Shown: piece after piece, positions 11,924 through 23,715 of the stretch
How the letters are laid out: each line of letters begins with the position of its first letter
Numbering within the stretch: position 1 is the stretch's first letter
From: Phialophora verrucosa
Taxonomy: Eukaryota; Ascomycota; Eurotiomycetes; Chaetothyriales; Herpotrichiellaceae
Length of the DNA: 64,000 nucleotides
NCBI GenBank assembly: GCA_002099365.1
Contig: MSED01000001.1
Coordinates: 2,418,001 to 2,482,000 of the forward strand
Reading direction: 5' to 3'
Program-made: the position numbers and the translations under genes
Notes under the pieces: model-generated
The model's input: only the letters and a program-made list of their open reading frames with translations
What the model was told of the DNA's origin: nothing
Databases searched by the model: none

Positions 11924-13240
11924 TCAGTATTTGACCCTCCCCAGCGTCGGCTTCCAGTCCAACGGATGCGACTCGGGCGTGGCCTTGGGATCCGGGCCCC
12001 AGATTTTGATCGTCTTGTCCGCTTCACCCATGATCAACCTCAGGCCGGTCTGGTCAAACGTGCTGCTCATGATGCCTGCCTCTGCGTCCAAAGAACCGGG
12101 CTGTGCGAGCGACTCGGTGCTCTGGAACCGATGACCGGTCTTCCAGTCCCAGAAGGAGATAGTGCCGTTATCGCCACCGCTGAAGAGCACGTTCTCCTCA
12201 TTCACCGCGAGTGTGTTGATGATGGCGTTGTGGCCGTCGAAATTCTGCATGAACGCCCCCTCGGGACATTTCCACTGCTTGATCGACCCGGCTGACCCGG
12301 ACGCGAACGTGAATTCCTTGGGGTGGATGGCTAATGCCCGGACGCCCTTTTTGTGATGCGTCAGGACGCCCATAGTCTTGCCGGCGGCGAGATCCCACAG
12401 CCGCACGGTGGAGTCCAGGCTCGAGGAGATGACCTGTGGGTCTGCTTCCTGGCATTTAACGTCGGTGACGGTGCCCTTGTGGCCGGAGAGGACGTGGATG
12501 TTGGCGCGGGTGCGCATGTCCCAGACGCGGGCGACGCCGTCTCGACCGCCTGTCACGAGGACGTCGAGCGTCGGATGGAGGGAAAGCGTGTACACGCCGG
12601 ACAAGTGGCCGTGGTAGTGGCGGATAACCTTGTTAGTCTCCAGATCCCAGCACTTGACCATCTTGTCTTCGCCGCAGGAGAAGAGGTACGGATGCCGCGG
12701 CGAGACCGCAAGGCCCCGGACCGTGGAGATGTGTCCCGTCAAGGTCAAGCGCAGTTGTCCCGAGGCCAAATCCCAGATCTTGATCGTCCTGTCTCCTGCG
12801 CCGGACGCGAACCATTGATTTCCCGGTTCGACGGCCAGTGCGCGCACCCATCCCAAGTGTCCTGAGATGACTCTCATCAGTTTCCACGGCGCGTGCCACT
12901 CCGGGCGAGGTTGTTGCATGTTCGGTCGGCGGATCAGACTGTTGCCCCCCATACCGTTCGTCTGCTGTGAAGGGTCTTGTGTAGCTGGGTTCGCCTCGCT
13001 CTTGACCAGTGCCATCTGGTTGTTCCCGACCGCCATCTTCGGTCTTTTGGGTCCTCGTGCGGCGGCTGCTTTTGCCTGTTTCTCGGCTAGGGCCTTGGGT
13101 AGTTCGCGGACAGACTCATATTCGACCTTGCGCTTGAACGAGGTGGAAATCGCGAGGGCGCTCGGTTCGGTGGCTTCGCCGAAGCTGCTCCCAAAGAGAG
13201 CTCGCGTGCGCTCCGTCAGAGCTTGCGCCGGGGCCGCCAT
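11924..13240 (-). CDS. PRP46: Pre-mRNA-splicing factor Prp46 / PRL1-type WD40 protein
   Basis: Single exon, 438 residues, the expected size. Prp46 (PLRG1 in animals) is a core subunit of the Prp19/NineTeen complex that activates the spliceosome in the nucleus. The N-terminal 115 residues are basic and disordered. Seven WD repeats follow from about residue 125 ([20 protein letters not shown]) to about 420, each with the GH...D..W(D) pattern: [60 protein letters not shown], and so on. The C-terminus [14 protein letters not shown] is characteristic of the PRL1 subfamily and distinguishes it from other WD40 proteins. The start is the first [15 protein letters not shown]. No introns. Confidence 0.95.
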   Translation of the reverse strand: MAAPAQALTERTRALFGSSFGEATEPSALAISTSFKRKVEYESVRELPKALAEKQAKAAAARGPKRPKMAVGNNQMALVKSEANPATQDPSQQTNGMGGNSLIRRPNMQQPRPEWHAPWKLMRVISGHLGWVRALAVEPGNQWFASGAGDRTIKIWDLASGQLRLTLTGHISTVRGLAVSPRHPYLFSCGEDKMVKCWDLETNKVIRHYHGHLSGVYTLSLHPTLDVLVTGGRDGVARVWDMRTRANIHVLSGHKGTVTDVKCQEADPQVISSSLDSTVRLWDLAAGKTMGVLTHHKKGVRALAIHPKEFTFASGSAGSIKQWKCPEGAFMQNFDGHNAIINTLAVNEENVLFSGGDNGTISFWDWKTGHRFQSTESLAQPGSLDAEAGIMSSTFDQTGLRLIMGEADKTIKIWGPDPKATPESHPLDWKPTLGRVKY

Positions 13241-13925
13241 ATCTGCTGTGGTGGAAAGTGAGAGTCTACGAAGACGGCTTGAACATTTCTTGGGCCGCCG
13301 GTGGAAAATGTTCCAAACGTGCCAAGAAATAAACGACCAATTTGGGACAAGGGTGATGCCGCCCTGTTCGTGCAGCCTTGCTGTCGAGCAACAGCAGATG
13401 CTTCGTAAGGAGAGTAACTTTGAACTTGGCCGGTATGAGTAAACAGGAAAAGTATGCTAGCATGTTCCTCGTCACGGTCATTCTCTAACAGCGCCTACCG
13501 GGATCAGCTCACTGGCAGTGGATGTTCAAGGTGCTCTGTCGAATTAAGAAAGTTCAACCGTGGACGTGAAAGTGGACGTGTATTTCCGCTTCCATTCTCT
13601 TCCCATTTGTACTCTAAGCTGGGGTATCATAGTGGTAGTGTTGGTGGTAGTGGCAATCAGAGTCACGATTTACGAGAAATGAAACCTTCCTTCCATCCCG
13701 TTCCCGACCAACGCCTCGCTGTGCCTGTGCCTGTACCTGCGCCAATGTCTAGTATGCGCAATGGACAGTCTTCTTGAAACTACTATTCTCGCTGGGGATC
13801 AATTCGAAAGAAACACCTCACTGCTGTGAAGGAAGGGCTTCGTCCCCTCATCTCCAGTATCTCGTCTGGTCACGTCCACATCTTCAAGTCATAAGTTTCG
13901 TAGTCGTTAATCATGGCGCGCGTAC
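13241..13925. other. Spacer upstream of PRP46 and downstream of AIM6
   Basis: Holds the PRP46 promoter and the end of the AIM6-like transcript. No gene seen. Confidence 0.4.
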
Positions 13926-15538
13926 TTATGATATGACCTTGGAGGGCCTGAATTTCCAGGGTCCAGTGAACCAAGGGCCCCTTTTGTCCCAGTTCCAGTC
14001 GCCTGTCGTTGCCGACTTCAGATCATCCACATTCAAGTAGTCGACTCCCTCCTTGACGAGCGTCCGCCAGAGGTAATTCCGCATGCCTCGAGGCCAGCTA
14101 GGCACGCTCCAGTAGCGGACCTTCAGCCCGCGGGCATGAGCGCCGGCAATCTGTTTGCGGAGTACATCGACTTGATTGCGGGAGAGGGAGCCGCGCCACG
14201 GCCAGCCGACGGCGCCCCCGAAAGAGACGGATGCGTAGTACGAGTTCGCCTGAGAGTACAGCGCGGGATTTGAGGGCGCAGCACCAGAGCGGCCTTGGCC
14301 TTGATTGGAGCCCCGCTCGGTCAAGACGGCGTCTTGGGTGTCGAGGGCCGCGGCCCCGCTGCCGCTGTCATCTGCCAAGTTGGCCATCAAGTCCAGGGGT
14401 GCGTCGAAGAACATGTCCCGGTAAGTTGGGTTTGCCACGACCTCATCCCATGGCGCGTTCCCTGTAACCACCACCGTGACGGGCCCTTCGACGAAACTGG
14501 TCCCGTTGAAGTAGCTGAGCATCTTCCGCTGCCGGAGCGGCTCCAGCTGTTCCGAGACATAGGGCCAGATACGGTGTCCTTCGGTCTTGAAATCGATCAG
14601 CAACACCAGCGTCTGGGATGGGTCCGTGTCGAAGACACCATTCCGAGGCGTATCCAGGGTCGGATGGAAGGATGTATGAGGGTTCTGAGAGTCGAGGATC
14701 TTCACCAACGGGTCGACGTACAAGTTGCGCAGTGTCCGCTCGGGGGTCAGGGACGCGGTCGAATGTCCAACATACAACTCTTGATCGTACAGCCACACAT
14801 CCGCCTCGACCCCCGTACAGCCGGCTTCCAGTGCAGAGAAGAGCGGTTCTTTCCGCCAGTAGTCGTTGTGGGAGTGGCAGGCCACCGGGTGGACATCAGC
14901 CGAGATATCGGTGGGCCAATGTCCCAGCTCTTCGGGGGAGGCGCGGCCGGCACCTTTCCAGCCGTCCAACTCATCGTCCAGGTCATCTGGGAAGAACGAA
15001 AGGAAGAGCCCGCATGCCAATGCGATGAACTCGAGAATTCCCCTGCAAGACACGTCAGTAACTAGAAGTCCGCTGCGAGGCATATGGACCCAGAAAATCC
15101 TCACAGTATCATCAGGGCAAAAGCCAACAGGCGTAGGACTCTCTTCAGCGGAGTGGTAGGAAGAGATTTGTACAATGGGCTCCGTTCAGCGATGCGCTCC
15201 TTGTTCGCCGCCACCAGGTACCTCCCTCGGAGCAATTCTCTCAGCGATGGTACGGCGGCTGTCCAGCGCCATTTGGGAGAAAGCTCTGACGCAGTCAGAT
15301 TGTCAAAGGACGGTGAGGTTTCAAGACGGGCGCAGGTGACTGTGGGCCCTTTGAGGGTATCGGGTCGGTCGGCAGCAGCGTCTCGAAAAGATCCATCTTC
15401 GAGCGTCGGACACCTGAGAAACGTCTGTTCCTGCGTCAAGAAAGGCACGCGCTCGGGTTGGACTGAGGGTTCTTTATTTTGGGGCGCCGCACTTGTGCCG
15501 TTGCCGCGGAATGGCCGGAAGGGCGGGGACGGAGGCAT
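13926..15538 (-). CDS. AIM6: AIM6-like PLC-type phosphodiesterase, membrane-anchored
   Basis: Two exons: 15538-15105 and 15042-13926; intron 15104-15043 (GTGAGG...CTGAC...TTGCAG), giving 516 residues. The joint falls inside one transmembrane helix (about residues 134-163: LLAFALMILGILEFIALACG), which supports it. The N-terminal 130 residues are disordered and presumably cytosolic. The catalytic-type domain begins at about residue 195 with CHSHNDYW (His201, His203) followed by GCTGVEADVWLY and LYVGH, the metal/active-site pattern of PLC-like TIM-barrel phosphodiesterases as in yeast 'altered inheritance of mitochondria 6'. Later segments LVLLIDFKTEG and VRYWSVPSWPRGMRNYLW complete the barrel. 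The substrate is unknown for the family. A type II membrane protein with its catalytic domain outside the cytosol is my inference. Confidence 0.88.
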
Positions 15539-16952
15539 GCTGCGTAAGCCTGGAGCGCAGGTTCGACGACGCCCAAAGCACCTGGAACGCCCAAAAGGTG
15601 GCTAGCGCAGGGACACCACAGGCGCGCCTGGGGATGCTGGATTTCGATCGAGCCCCGCAATTCGTGGGTAGCCGAAAAAAGCCTTCACCGACAACCCATT
15701 TTGCAGTCACCTGAGCAGTGTTCCTGGAGACTTGCTGAGCTCAGCGGGCGGCGCGCAATATGGGTGATTGTGGGTGTTGATAGGAGTAGAATGTGGCTGG
15801 AGTCCCGAGCAGGTAGTCTCGTCTCGTATAGGAATAAGAGGTCCAAACGAAATAAGTGAATGTCCTGTGAACGACCAGGCGCTCAGTCACGGAGAGAACA
15901 GGAGAGACGCAGACCGAGGTGGTGGGGATGCTCGACGATTATAACCAACGGCGCTCAGGGTCGCTCGCAATTCCGAGATGGAAGAGACAGAGCCAGAGGA
16001 ACCCGAGAGTTAACAGGCTCAACGATCAGGAACGGACGATCTATCAGATACCGACCGCTGGAGGAGTGGATTGTGGCGGTCGCAGCTTTTAGTTTATCCT
16101 CTCTGCGCTGCCGTGCGTTTGCGTATGGTGAGCTATCTTTGAGTCCATACTGGTACGCGATCGTGGGCACACGCCTGAACAATCTTCACTGCCCGGTCAG
16201 ATGGTGCTTCAGATGCCGCACTTGTTGAATGCCCATCTCATCCCGTCCATCCCGTCGCATCCCATCGCTTCTCCCACATGCCCTCCACTTCCCCTCCCTA
16301 TTGGATGACGACATTACTGTGTGCTATCTGCCCGCCATCTCCTCTGCTGAGCTTTTCCAGCGCTATCGAGCACTTCGTCTTTTTAGTGAAGCCACCAAAG
16401 ACCACATGAGCTGTTCAGCGTGACTTCAGGGACCTCTCGTTCGACGCACGTTGGCCCATTTGACCTGAATATGCACTGAAGCAACGAAGCGACGATAGAA
16501 AGGCCGACCGGCGTCCATGACGCCTCCGCCAATCCTTTCTGCGCGTGTTCCATGCTCTGAGGAGACCTTGATTTCCTGAGCACCGTGAAAAGCCCATTGA
16601 GCTCATGCCAAGGACCCTACACTGCATATTTCCGCCTGTCAGTCCCACCTGCCCCGGGGCTACGGGCACCCCCCGTCGCGGGCACTTTGCAGGAGCAACA
16701 CCGCAGATCGTCCTCAGCGACATACATAGCAGAACAGACGGTGGCAAGACTCGTTGATGGGTCGATGGGTTGACGGCATGAGAAAGTCGAAGAAACAAGA
16801 GAGGGATTCAATACACGTCCAATGCCCCCCTACATCGGTCCTCTTTGACCGGCTTTACGGCGGTTTCACGCATCTGTGCTTCTTTGCCCGCACCAGTCGG
16901 GAGGGAGCCCTTGTAGCCTCATCAGCCCGACTCTGACCACCCCGGTTTATCT
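15539..16952. other. Intergenic region, no gene seen
   Basis: 1.4 kb between the AIM6-like start (minus strand) and the stop of the membrane protein gene (minus strand). Only short overlapping frames without domain resemblance. It includes the AIM6 promoter. Confidence 0.4.
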
Positions 16953-19900
16953 TTAGAGAGCTGGTGACCGCCATTCTCCCTGCTGGTTCCCGTCCACCCT
17001 TGCGTAGTTGACATTCGGCCCATATGGGCTGGTTTGCCCCAGCATCGCGTCTGACTCCGAGAGAGGTGTTGCGACCCCACGCAGCTCGTTCGTGTGGGCA
17101 TTCATGCCATTCTTCTTCTCATCCAAGGCAATGCCGCCCACCATGTGACCATGCTGGCCAAGAAACGGCGAGGTTGCGGCTCCAACACCGCTAGTATGGT
17201 GGACATCAGAGCGCAAGTCGCTGGGTCTCTTTCCGACACGTGCGAGCCACTGATTCGTTGGCGCCAATTTGTCGCACTCCCCAGGATAGTGGATTTCTCC
17301 CAACAGTCGACCGGACGACAAATGAAAGAGATAATGCCGCACCCGTGCTGGCATGCCCTTTCCAGTGACGACAGATACCAGAGCAGCCAGAAGCACCAAG
17401 ACGAACAGCAGCAGTGCTAACAGAGCAGGAATGGCAAATGGCCAGTGATATCGAATCTGTCGCTCATAGAGAGTCACGGGGACCAAAGTCTGACCGGCTT
17501 GGGCGCTGCTGGCGGCGGCGGCATCGTCGCGTTTCTGGAGATTCGGAGGCAATGCCTTGCCCGAGTCCCAACTGCGTGTGCCGACGAGCATGTTCGCGGC
17601 CAGATCAGTCCAGATCAGGTTTGGGATCGTGCTCATGGCCGCAGCAGAACCCGAGTAATCCCTCCATCTCTTGTACATTGCCATGTTCGTTCCTCCACTG
17701 TAATCGGCATAGTCGCCGTTGCTGTCGGGTTGAAAGATTCCTCCCATGACGCTGGTCAATCCCTCATGTGCGGGAAGGTTATCTTTGGTGGCGACGGCCG
17801 CAGAGAGGATACCTGAACCCCCATAGCCTGGAATATACAGTTGCGGACCCCGAACGGTCGAGAGATTGACCGAGTGAGCAAGCTCGGGCGCAATGAGCCC
17901 CCAGAGCTGGGACACCTCTTGCAGCTGGTAGCCCGGTGTCTCAACTCCCCACAAGGGCATTGAATCCTTGTCAGGATATGCCTTATCGCTGACGTTGGCG
18001 ACCGTCAACGCTTTGAGAGTATTCCCCGTGACCGAAGTCGCATTCCAGCGGAAGCGGACCTCTTTGATACTGGCCTTCATCGCCGTGGCACAAGTGTACA
18101 CGTTTTGTGTCCACCAAGTTTCGGGCTCTAGCACCAGTGACTTCGAGCCGTCTTTGCGCTGCGCTGCCCCATAGATCATGCCACATTCCACATGGACGTT
18201 GGTCAGGTTTGCCAGATCACGACCTCCTGCGCCGGAGCAAAGCGTGGCGATATCGCTGTAGTTCATGTAGGTCACGCCGAACGGGTTGGAGTAGTTGGTA
18301 TTAGGCGCGTCGTTCAGCGTGTAGTTCGAGATGTACGCCTCGGGGTCGAGAAGCGACTGCCAGAGGTCAGTGGCGTAGATGCCGTTCAACTTGGCACCCG
18401 GGGTCTGATACTTATTGACTGGGTATCGGTCGCCAACTTTAGACTTCAAGTAACCAAAGGCATCAGGATTGGGTCGAGTGAGGTTCATGACCAGCATTGT
18501 GTAGACGTTTACCAACCAGGCGGCTTTGTAGGCGCGTCCCTCCAGGTTCGGGTCATTTTGGGCGTTCGTTACGTTGACATATGGGTACTCTTGGACCAGA
18601 TTCGCGAAGCCGCCCCTATCGACGAGAGAGATGTTGGCGACGTCAGTGAGGATGGTGAAGCCGTTCCCCAAGGGAATTCTGAACTCGATGGAAATGTTCG
18701 TGTCGGCGCAAGCCGTCTCCGGCTCGATCCACAGCAAGTCCTCGGTCCATTCAGCACCCAATGCTATCCCCTGGGGTACGGTATGATTTCGAAAAGCGAT
18801 TCCACCCGTGACGGTGTCAACGACAAGCCCTTCCACAGGTTCAATCGCATTATTCAGCACCATGTTTGACAAGTACCGGAACGCCCCCGCAATGTATCTG
18901 GCCCCATGAGCAACTCCATTCTGGAACGTGTATGTGTAATAGCGAGCCTGGATGTCGAAGAAGCTCGAGACTGACTGTGGCTGCTGTTCTAGTCCGCTCT
19001 GGTAGAGTTCGGCCAGCACTCTAGGTATCCTGGTGTCGTAGTCATCGTTTGTGATATTGGCTTCTGCGTAAGTGTCGTTTTCGAAGTAGGTGATTTCGAC
19101 TGTCGTCCCAGGGCATTGGAGGGGAAGGAGGTTCCCGCAAGTGCGTGTAAAGCCCAGGTCACTTCGGCCAGGCGTACCATATCCCATGGGCCCCGAGTCC
19201 TGCATGTATGTGAAAGCAACGCTCTGTGGTGATTTAGAGGGTACGATGTCGTCGTAAAGGCCCAACGGAGTCACAACCGCGGCGATGGCTACAAGACCAA
19301 GAGCCAGGGGGCGCATCCATGTCATAAACCTGATCGTAGTGTCGACACCTCGGGTTGCAGCTGCATCTGTCCGCAGGAAAACAGGCCTGTAAGTAAGCCG
19401 TCAGAAGTGGACTGTCAAGAGAGACCAGGCTTAACATACCACATAGAGCTCAGCAGGTTGCGCTCCACCACAGACCAGGTCACCGCGGTGTGATCATTTT
19501 TGAGGTAACCAACCAAGACAAGAATCAGGGCATTCGGAAGGAGGAACTGAAGGATGAATATCACGGCGGCGATAATGCCAGAAACGTAGCCGATGGTGAT
19601 GGAAATCATAACGTCGGACCCCACAGATGTAGGGGATGTGACGGCCTTTGGAAAGAATATAACCTCAATACGTGTGAGAATCCGCTCCCTCCATGGGAGA
19701 CCGCGATTCCTCGACGGCTGCACGATGCGCAAGACAGACACAACAAGACAGTAAAGAGCGACGGAACACTAAGGAGAGGATCTGGGGAAAAGGAAAGACA
19801 GAGCCATACTTGCCTACTTGTTAGTTTCGAGACAGCATACGCTGGCACTTGAACACGCGACCCATTCTCGACCTTCCAAACTGGGCTATAGGATAGCATC

Positions 19901-19974
19901 TGTGCTAGAGTTTGGGGCCATGGAAATCGCCGGGGCTGCTCGAAATACGTTGAATACGATTGCTTGTGCGACAT
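16953..19974 (-). CDS. Large fungal membrane protein of unknown function
   Basis: Three exons: 19974-19810, 19717-19440, 19386-16953, giving 958 residues. Intron 2 (19439-19387, GTATGT...CTGAC...TTACAG) is secure: it joins LLSSMW to PVFLRTDAAATRG in frame. Intron 1 (19809-19718) is less sure because its donor is GTATGG and an alternative acceptor at 19769 also keeps frame. Membrane helices: about residues 96-135 in exon 2 (ISITIGYVSGIIAAVIFILQ and LPNALILVLVGYL), one near the start of exon 3 (ALGLVAIAAVVTPLG), and a strong one near residue 810 (WPFAIPALLALLLFVLVLLA). Between the last two lies a 600-residue, N-glycosylation-rich (N-x-S/T) domain with several Cys, so probably luminal or extracellular. 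The C-terminal 110 residues are hydrophilic. I recognise this layout from uncharacterised Pezizomycotina proteins but no function is known. Confidence 0.8.
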
Positions 19975-20731
19975 TTTGTTGGATCCAGCGCCAGTTCGGG
20001 TTTCTCATTCGCCGTGGCACGGTGTCTGGCAAGGATCAGCATGGTTGCGCCGGCCAGTCACCAAGACTCGGGCTATATGAACAAGAATCACGCCGGTCGA
20101 GTGCTTAAGCAGGGGAACAAGTACAGGATCACGCCAATGAGAAAAGGTCTTTGACTCAAGGCTGCGTTGGGGGCCAGTCTGTATTAGATTCGCTCGGTGT
20201 GTTCCTGTCACGGCGCTGTCTCCTCGGTAGTGATGGAGGCACTGGGAGGGCATCTTGACTCGCCCTCGCCATCTTGGCCTGAAGCGACAGGTCAGTGCGC
20301 TGTCACAGGGTACTCGTCACTCTGGAAGATGAGGGACAGACGATCTGAAGCAACACCGGGAGAACATTGCAGCAGATGGGGAAGCACAGAGTTCAAGCGC
20401 TGTTGAAACACCAAACCTGCCAAGTCGCTGTGCACGAATGAAACGCGACGGAGATTCGCCTAGACGCCCCTTGATCTCGCCAACACGAACTAATTTTGGC
20501 CCTACTCTACGAAGGGGTACAGCAGCCGGGAGCTGATCCGATATTAAAACTGTGACTTCAAATTTTGGTGGTATCCTTGTCCACAGCATGGTCAAGAGCC
20601 TAGCTGCCTGGTTCCGACATCATCACCCTTGGTCTGGTTATGTAGTTATCGTCATCACATAGCGTGTTACTGTATAACAGCCCTGATCCTGTGGGGATAC
20701 AGCACTTCTTCAAGCCTTGCATTCTCATCCA
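19975..20731. other. Intergenic spacer
   Basis: Contains the promoter of the membrane-protein gene and the 3' end of the dehydrogenase gene. No gene seen. Confidence 0.4.
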
Positions 20732-22345
20732 CTACAACGGCCCGTTGGGATGAATCAACACCTTGGTGTAACCCTCAATCCGCTTGTCAAACTTGTCGTA
20801 CGCGACTTCGGCGTCATCGATGCCAATCTCATGACTGACCACGAACGACGGCTTCGCCTTTCCGGCGATGATCAGATCACGCAGATATCTGTTGTACTGT
20901 TTGACATTGCATTGTCCCTGTCTATTGTTAGCCTCCGAGACCGACGTGGTGATAAAAGGAAAGACCGGGAAGTTCTCCGCAGTCCGGGACAAGCTTAGAA
21001 GAGTACTCACAGTGGCGAGGGAGAGACCCTATGGCAAGAGTTAGCATCATGGTAGGCATGCAATCGGATACCGAACGGGGCTTTGCTTACCTTTTCGAAT
21101 AACTTGCCAAAGCTCAAACTGATCTTGCCCTTACCGCTCGCCTCGTCTGGCGCACCAGGGTCGGTTGGGACGTAGAGACCGGGAATTCCAAGGCCACCGC
21201 AAGGTCGTGTCGCTTGGATCATGTTTTCCAGCACAATGTTGGGCTGCTCCTTGTCGCCGCCGGTGGTCACAGCCTGATATCCCACAGCATCCACCGCCCT
21301 ATCCAACATACCGCCGTTCTTCTCGATGATCTGGGCGACGGCGTCGCCTTTGCTAAAGTCAATAGGAACGCAGCCGATCTTCTCTGCTGCTTGTAGACGC
21401 TCAGGCACCCTGTCAACAACAAAGACCCGACTCGCGCCCCTCAGGGTCGCCGAGTATGCGGCCATCAACCCGACTGGCCCAGCACCCCATACTCCTATAC
21501 TCTCGCCCGGTTTGAACCCGCTGAGAGAGACGCCGTGCCATCCCGTTGGAAAGATATCCGCCAAAAGGATAAAGTCCTTCTCGTTCTCGGTTCCAGGTGG
21601 CAGCTTCAGAGCGTTGAAGTCGGCGTACGGGATGCGGATGTATTGAGCTTGCCCTCCTGTGCGTGTGCCTGTCAGATGCCGCGCCCTTACTGTCGGACAA
21701 GTCTCGCTATTTCCTTACCTCTGTACGGTCCCATGGCAACGTAACCATAAGCGCCCCCAGCGAAACCTGGGTTGACACCCGTGCAAAACGCGGTCTTGCC
21801 CTCCTCGCAGTTCCGGCACCTTCCGTCTGCCACGTTGAAAGGCATCACCACTCGATCTCCTTTCTTCAACAAGGTGACGCCCGAGCCCAGCTCCTCCACG
21901 ATTCCCATGTTCTCATGTCCTGTTTGTGGGGAAGATTAGCGTACAGCCTGCATGCCGCGTTTGTGGACGGAGACCAACCAAACGTGATGCCAGCCTGAGC
22001 GCCCGTACGTCCTTCGTACTGGAGTCGCATTAGTCTGTGGCGTCCACCATCATTTGCTCTCGGCGGGAAAGCTTACCATATGCAGGTCGGAACCACAGAT
22101 GGCTATTCACATCCATTACTGCCAGTTAGCCATGTGCTCAACACTACAGAGGGGCCTTGATATGCTTTGGGGCTCTGAAGCCATTTTGTTGGTTCTCACG
22201 TACCAGCCGTAGTGACTTTGACAATGACATCGTCTGGATGCTCGATGCTGGGTTTGGGAACATCCTCCACCTTGACCTTGAAAGCACCCTGGTAGTTGAC
22301 GGCTTTCATCGTCGCACCGCTAGTTCTGACTTCGGTCGTCGACAT
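20732..22345 (-). CDS. Zinc-dependent alcohol dehydrogenase, glutathione-independent formaldehyde dehydrogenase type
   Basis: Seven exons: 22345-22204, 22102-22077, 22018-21979, 21919-21719, 21656-21091, 21028-21011, 20917-20732, giving 392 residues, the usual family size. All introns are GT-AG and every joint keeps frame; exon 6 is only 18 nt. The protein is a medium-chain dehydrogenase: catalytic zinc ligands Cys50 (AAICGSDLHMYEGR), His71 and Glu72 (FGHENMGIVEEL), Rossmann loop GVWGAGPVGLMAA and an acidic residue after VFVVD suited to NAD. The family oxidises formaldehyde or other aldehydes/alcohols with NAD and no glutathione. At the structural zinc loop (residues 101-115) the first of four Cys is Asp: D-x2-C104-x2-C107-x7-C115. 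Cytosolic, no targeting signal. The exact substrate cannot be told from sequence. Confidence 0.9.
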
Positions 22346-23715
22346 GGTGAAGGCAAGAATCCGATGTCCCGGGTATATTAGTACCTTATTGGGAAGTTGG
22401 TTGTATGATTGGCTCAAGAGAGGATTGCTACTAAAGCTAGTCCGCGAGTAGTTTCCAGGACCGTCAGATGGAAGGAGAAGAACAAGAGGAAGTACCCTTC
22501 TAGCTTCAACTCACCCAGGCCTATATATGGCGTCCCCTCTCGCAGCTCGCTCACGGCATGTGGACGTCGTGCATAATCATCCTCGTGGAGGCAGCTCGCA
22601 ATCTCTCAAGCGACGTAGAAAGCGGAGCTGCCGGGCATCATCTCGCAGTTCTGACAGCTCTGATTGTCCGATGAGATGGGGTAACCTGACGAAAAGTGGT
22701 GCTCGGTGTGCCCGCGCAGACGGCCCTGCCAATATTTCCTCCTCCATTTTTTGCGGGGTAGGAAGTACATCACCATGTCACTCGTCCAACGGCTCGCGAG
22801 GGAAGACAGAACACGAGGGGTTCTGGCCCTTCCTCGCACTGTTTGGACACGAAAGAGAGGGGCCTCACCACAGGCAGATGAAAATCTCCCCTTCTAATTG
22901 GACAGCCCTTGCTTGCTCAGCCCTGAAAGAAGGAATCGTCGAATCACCCGGCAGCTGATCAGACGACCCTTCCGCGATGCCGGACAAACGCCTGCTCACC
23001 CGTTACTATTTTCTAGACATTTTCGGTCTACGCAACCCCTACTCGGGCAGTAAGAGACCGAGATCGTTTACCTTTTGCGGGAAAAAGAGAGCGAAGCGCA
23101 TGAATCCAGTCACGAAGGCTGATTTGAATTCTTTGTATTGGGCCTAGCAGGCAGTCGACGTACATTGGCATGCGCGGCCGAGCTTCAATAAGGAGGTCGC
23201 TGGAGGCCGTCGCTCCCTCGTTCCTGATAGCCCTGTTCTCCCTCCTTCCAAGCGTTCCTCTCCGCGCCCGTGCCGAGAACGAGAGTCTGAAAACTCACTG
23301 CCGAAAAGAACGCCTCTACCGAATGCTGGGTGCGCAGTGCTGGGTACAAGTGGAGTGCTGAATCGAATGGCTAGGGGGTTACATGACGGTGCATCTGGTC
23401 GTGGTGGCGTGGAATTTTGGCAATCGTGCTGGTGATGGATGGAAAGGTTGTGAGGTGGGTGGGCGAAAGGATACCGGGATGCTGTAAAGGGGCTTCGGGG
23501 GTGTGCTCAAAGTTAGCAAATGCGTAGCTTGAAGCTGTCTCTCGACGACTCGGCGCTTCGGGACAGCCCCGTTTGTGTGTGTTCCAGTGCCCGTCACGTT
23601 CGGGTGATGAGCTCGGCGACAACGTGCGTGCTCATCGTGGGGAGCGGCAAAGTCTGCGCATGAGGCTTTACATGTCCCATCGAGCGAAGAGTCCTGTGCT
23701 TTCCATTTCCATGAC
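22346..23715. other. Intergenic region
   Basis: 1.4 kb between the dehydrogenase start and the importin-alpha stop, both minus strand. A plus-strand frame at 22527-22958 begins with ATG but is Ser/Arg-rich without family resemblance. I see the dehydrogenase promoter region and the importin-alpha 3' end, nothing else. Confidence 0.4.

Noticed and set aside
14295..15065. 256-codon plus-strand frame
   Set aside because: It lies entirely antisense to the AIM6-like gene, which has clear family motifs and splice signals; the frame is a shadow of biased codon use.
22527..22958. 143-codon plus-strand frame upstream of the dehydrogenase
   Set aside because: Ser/Arg-rich without family resemblance, and located in the likely promoter of the divergent-lying minus-strand gene.
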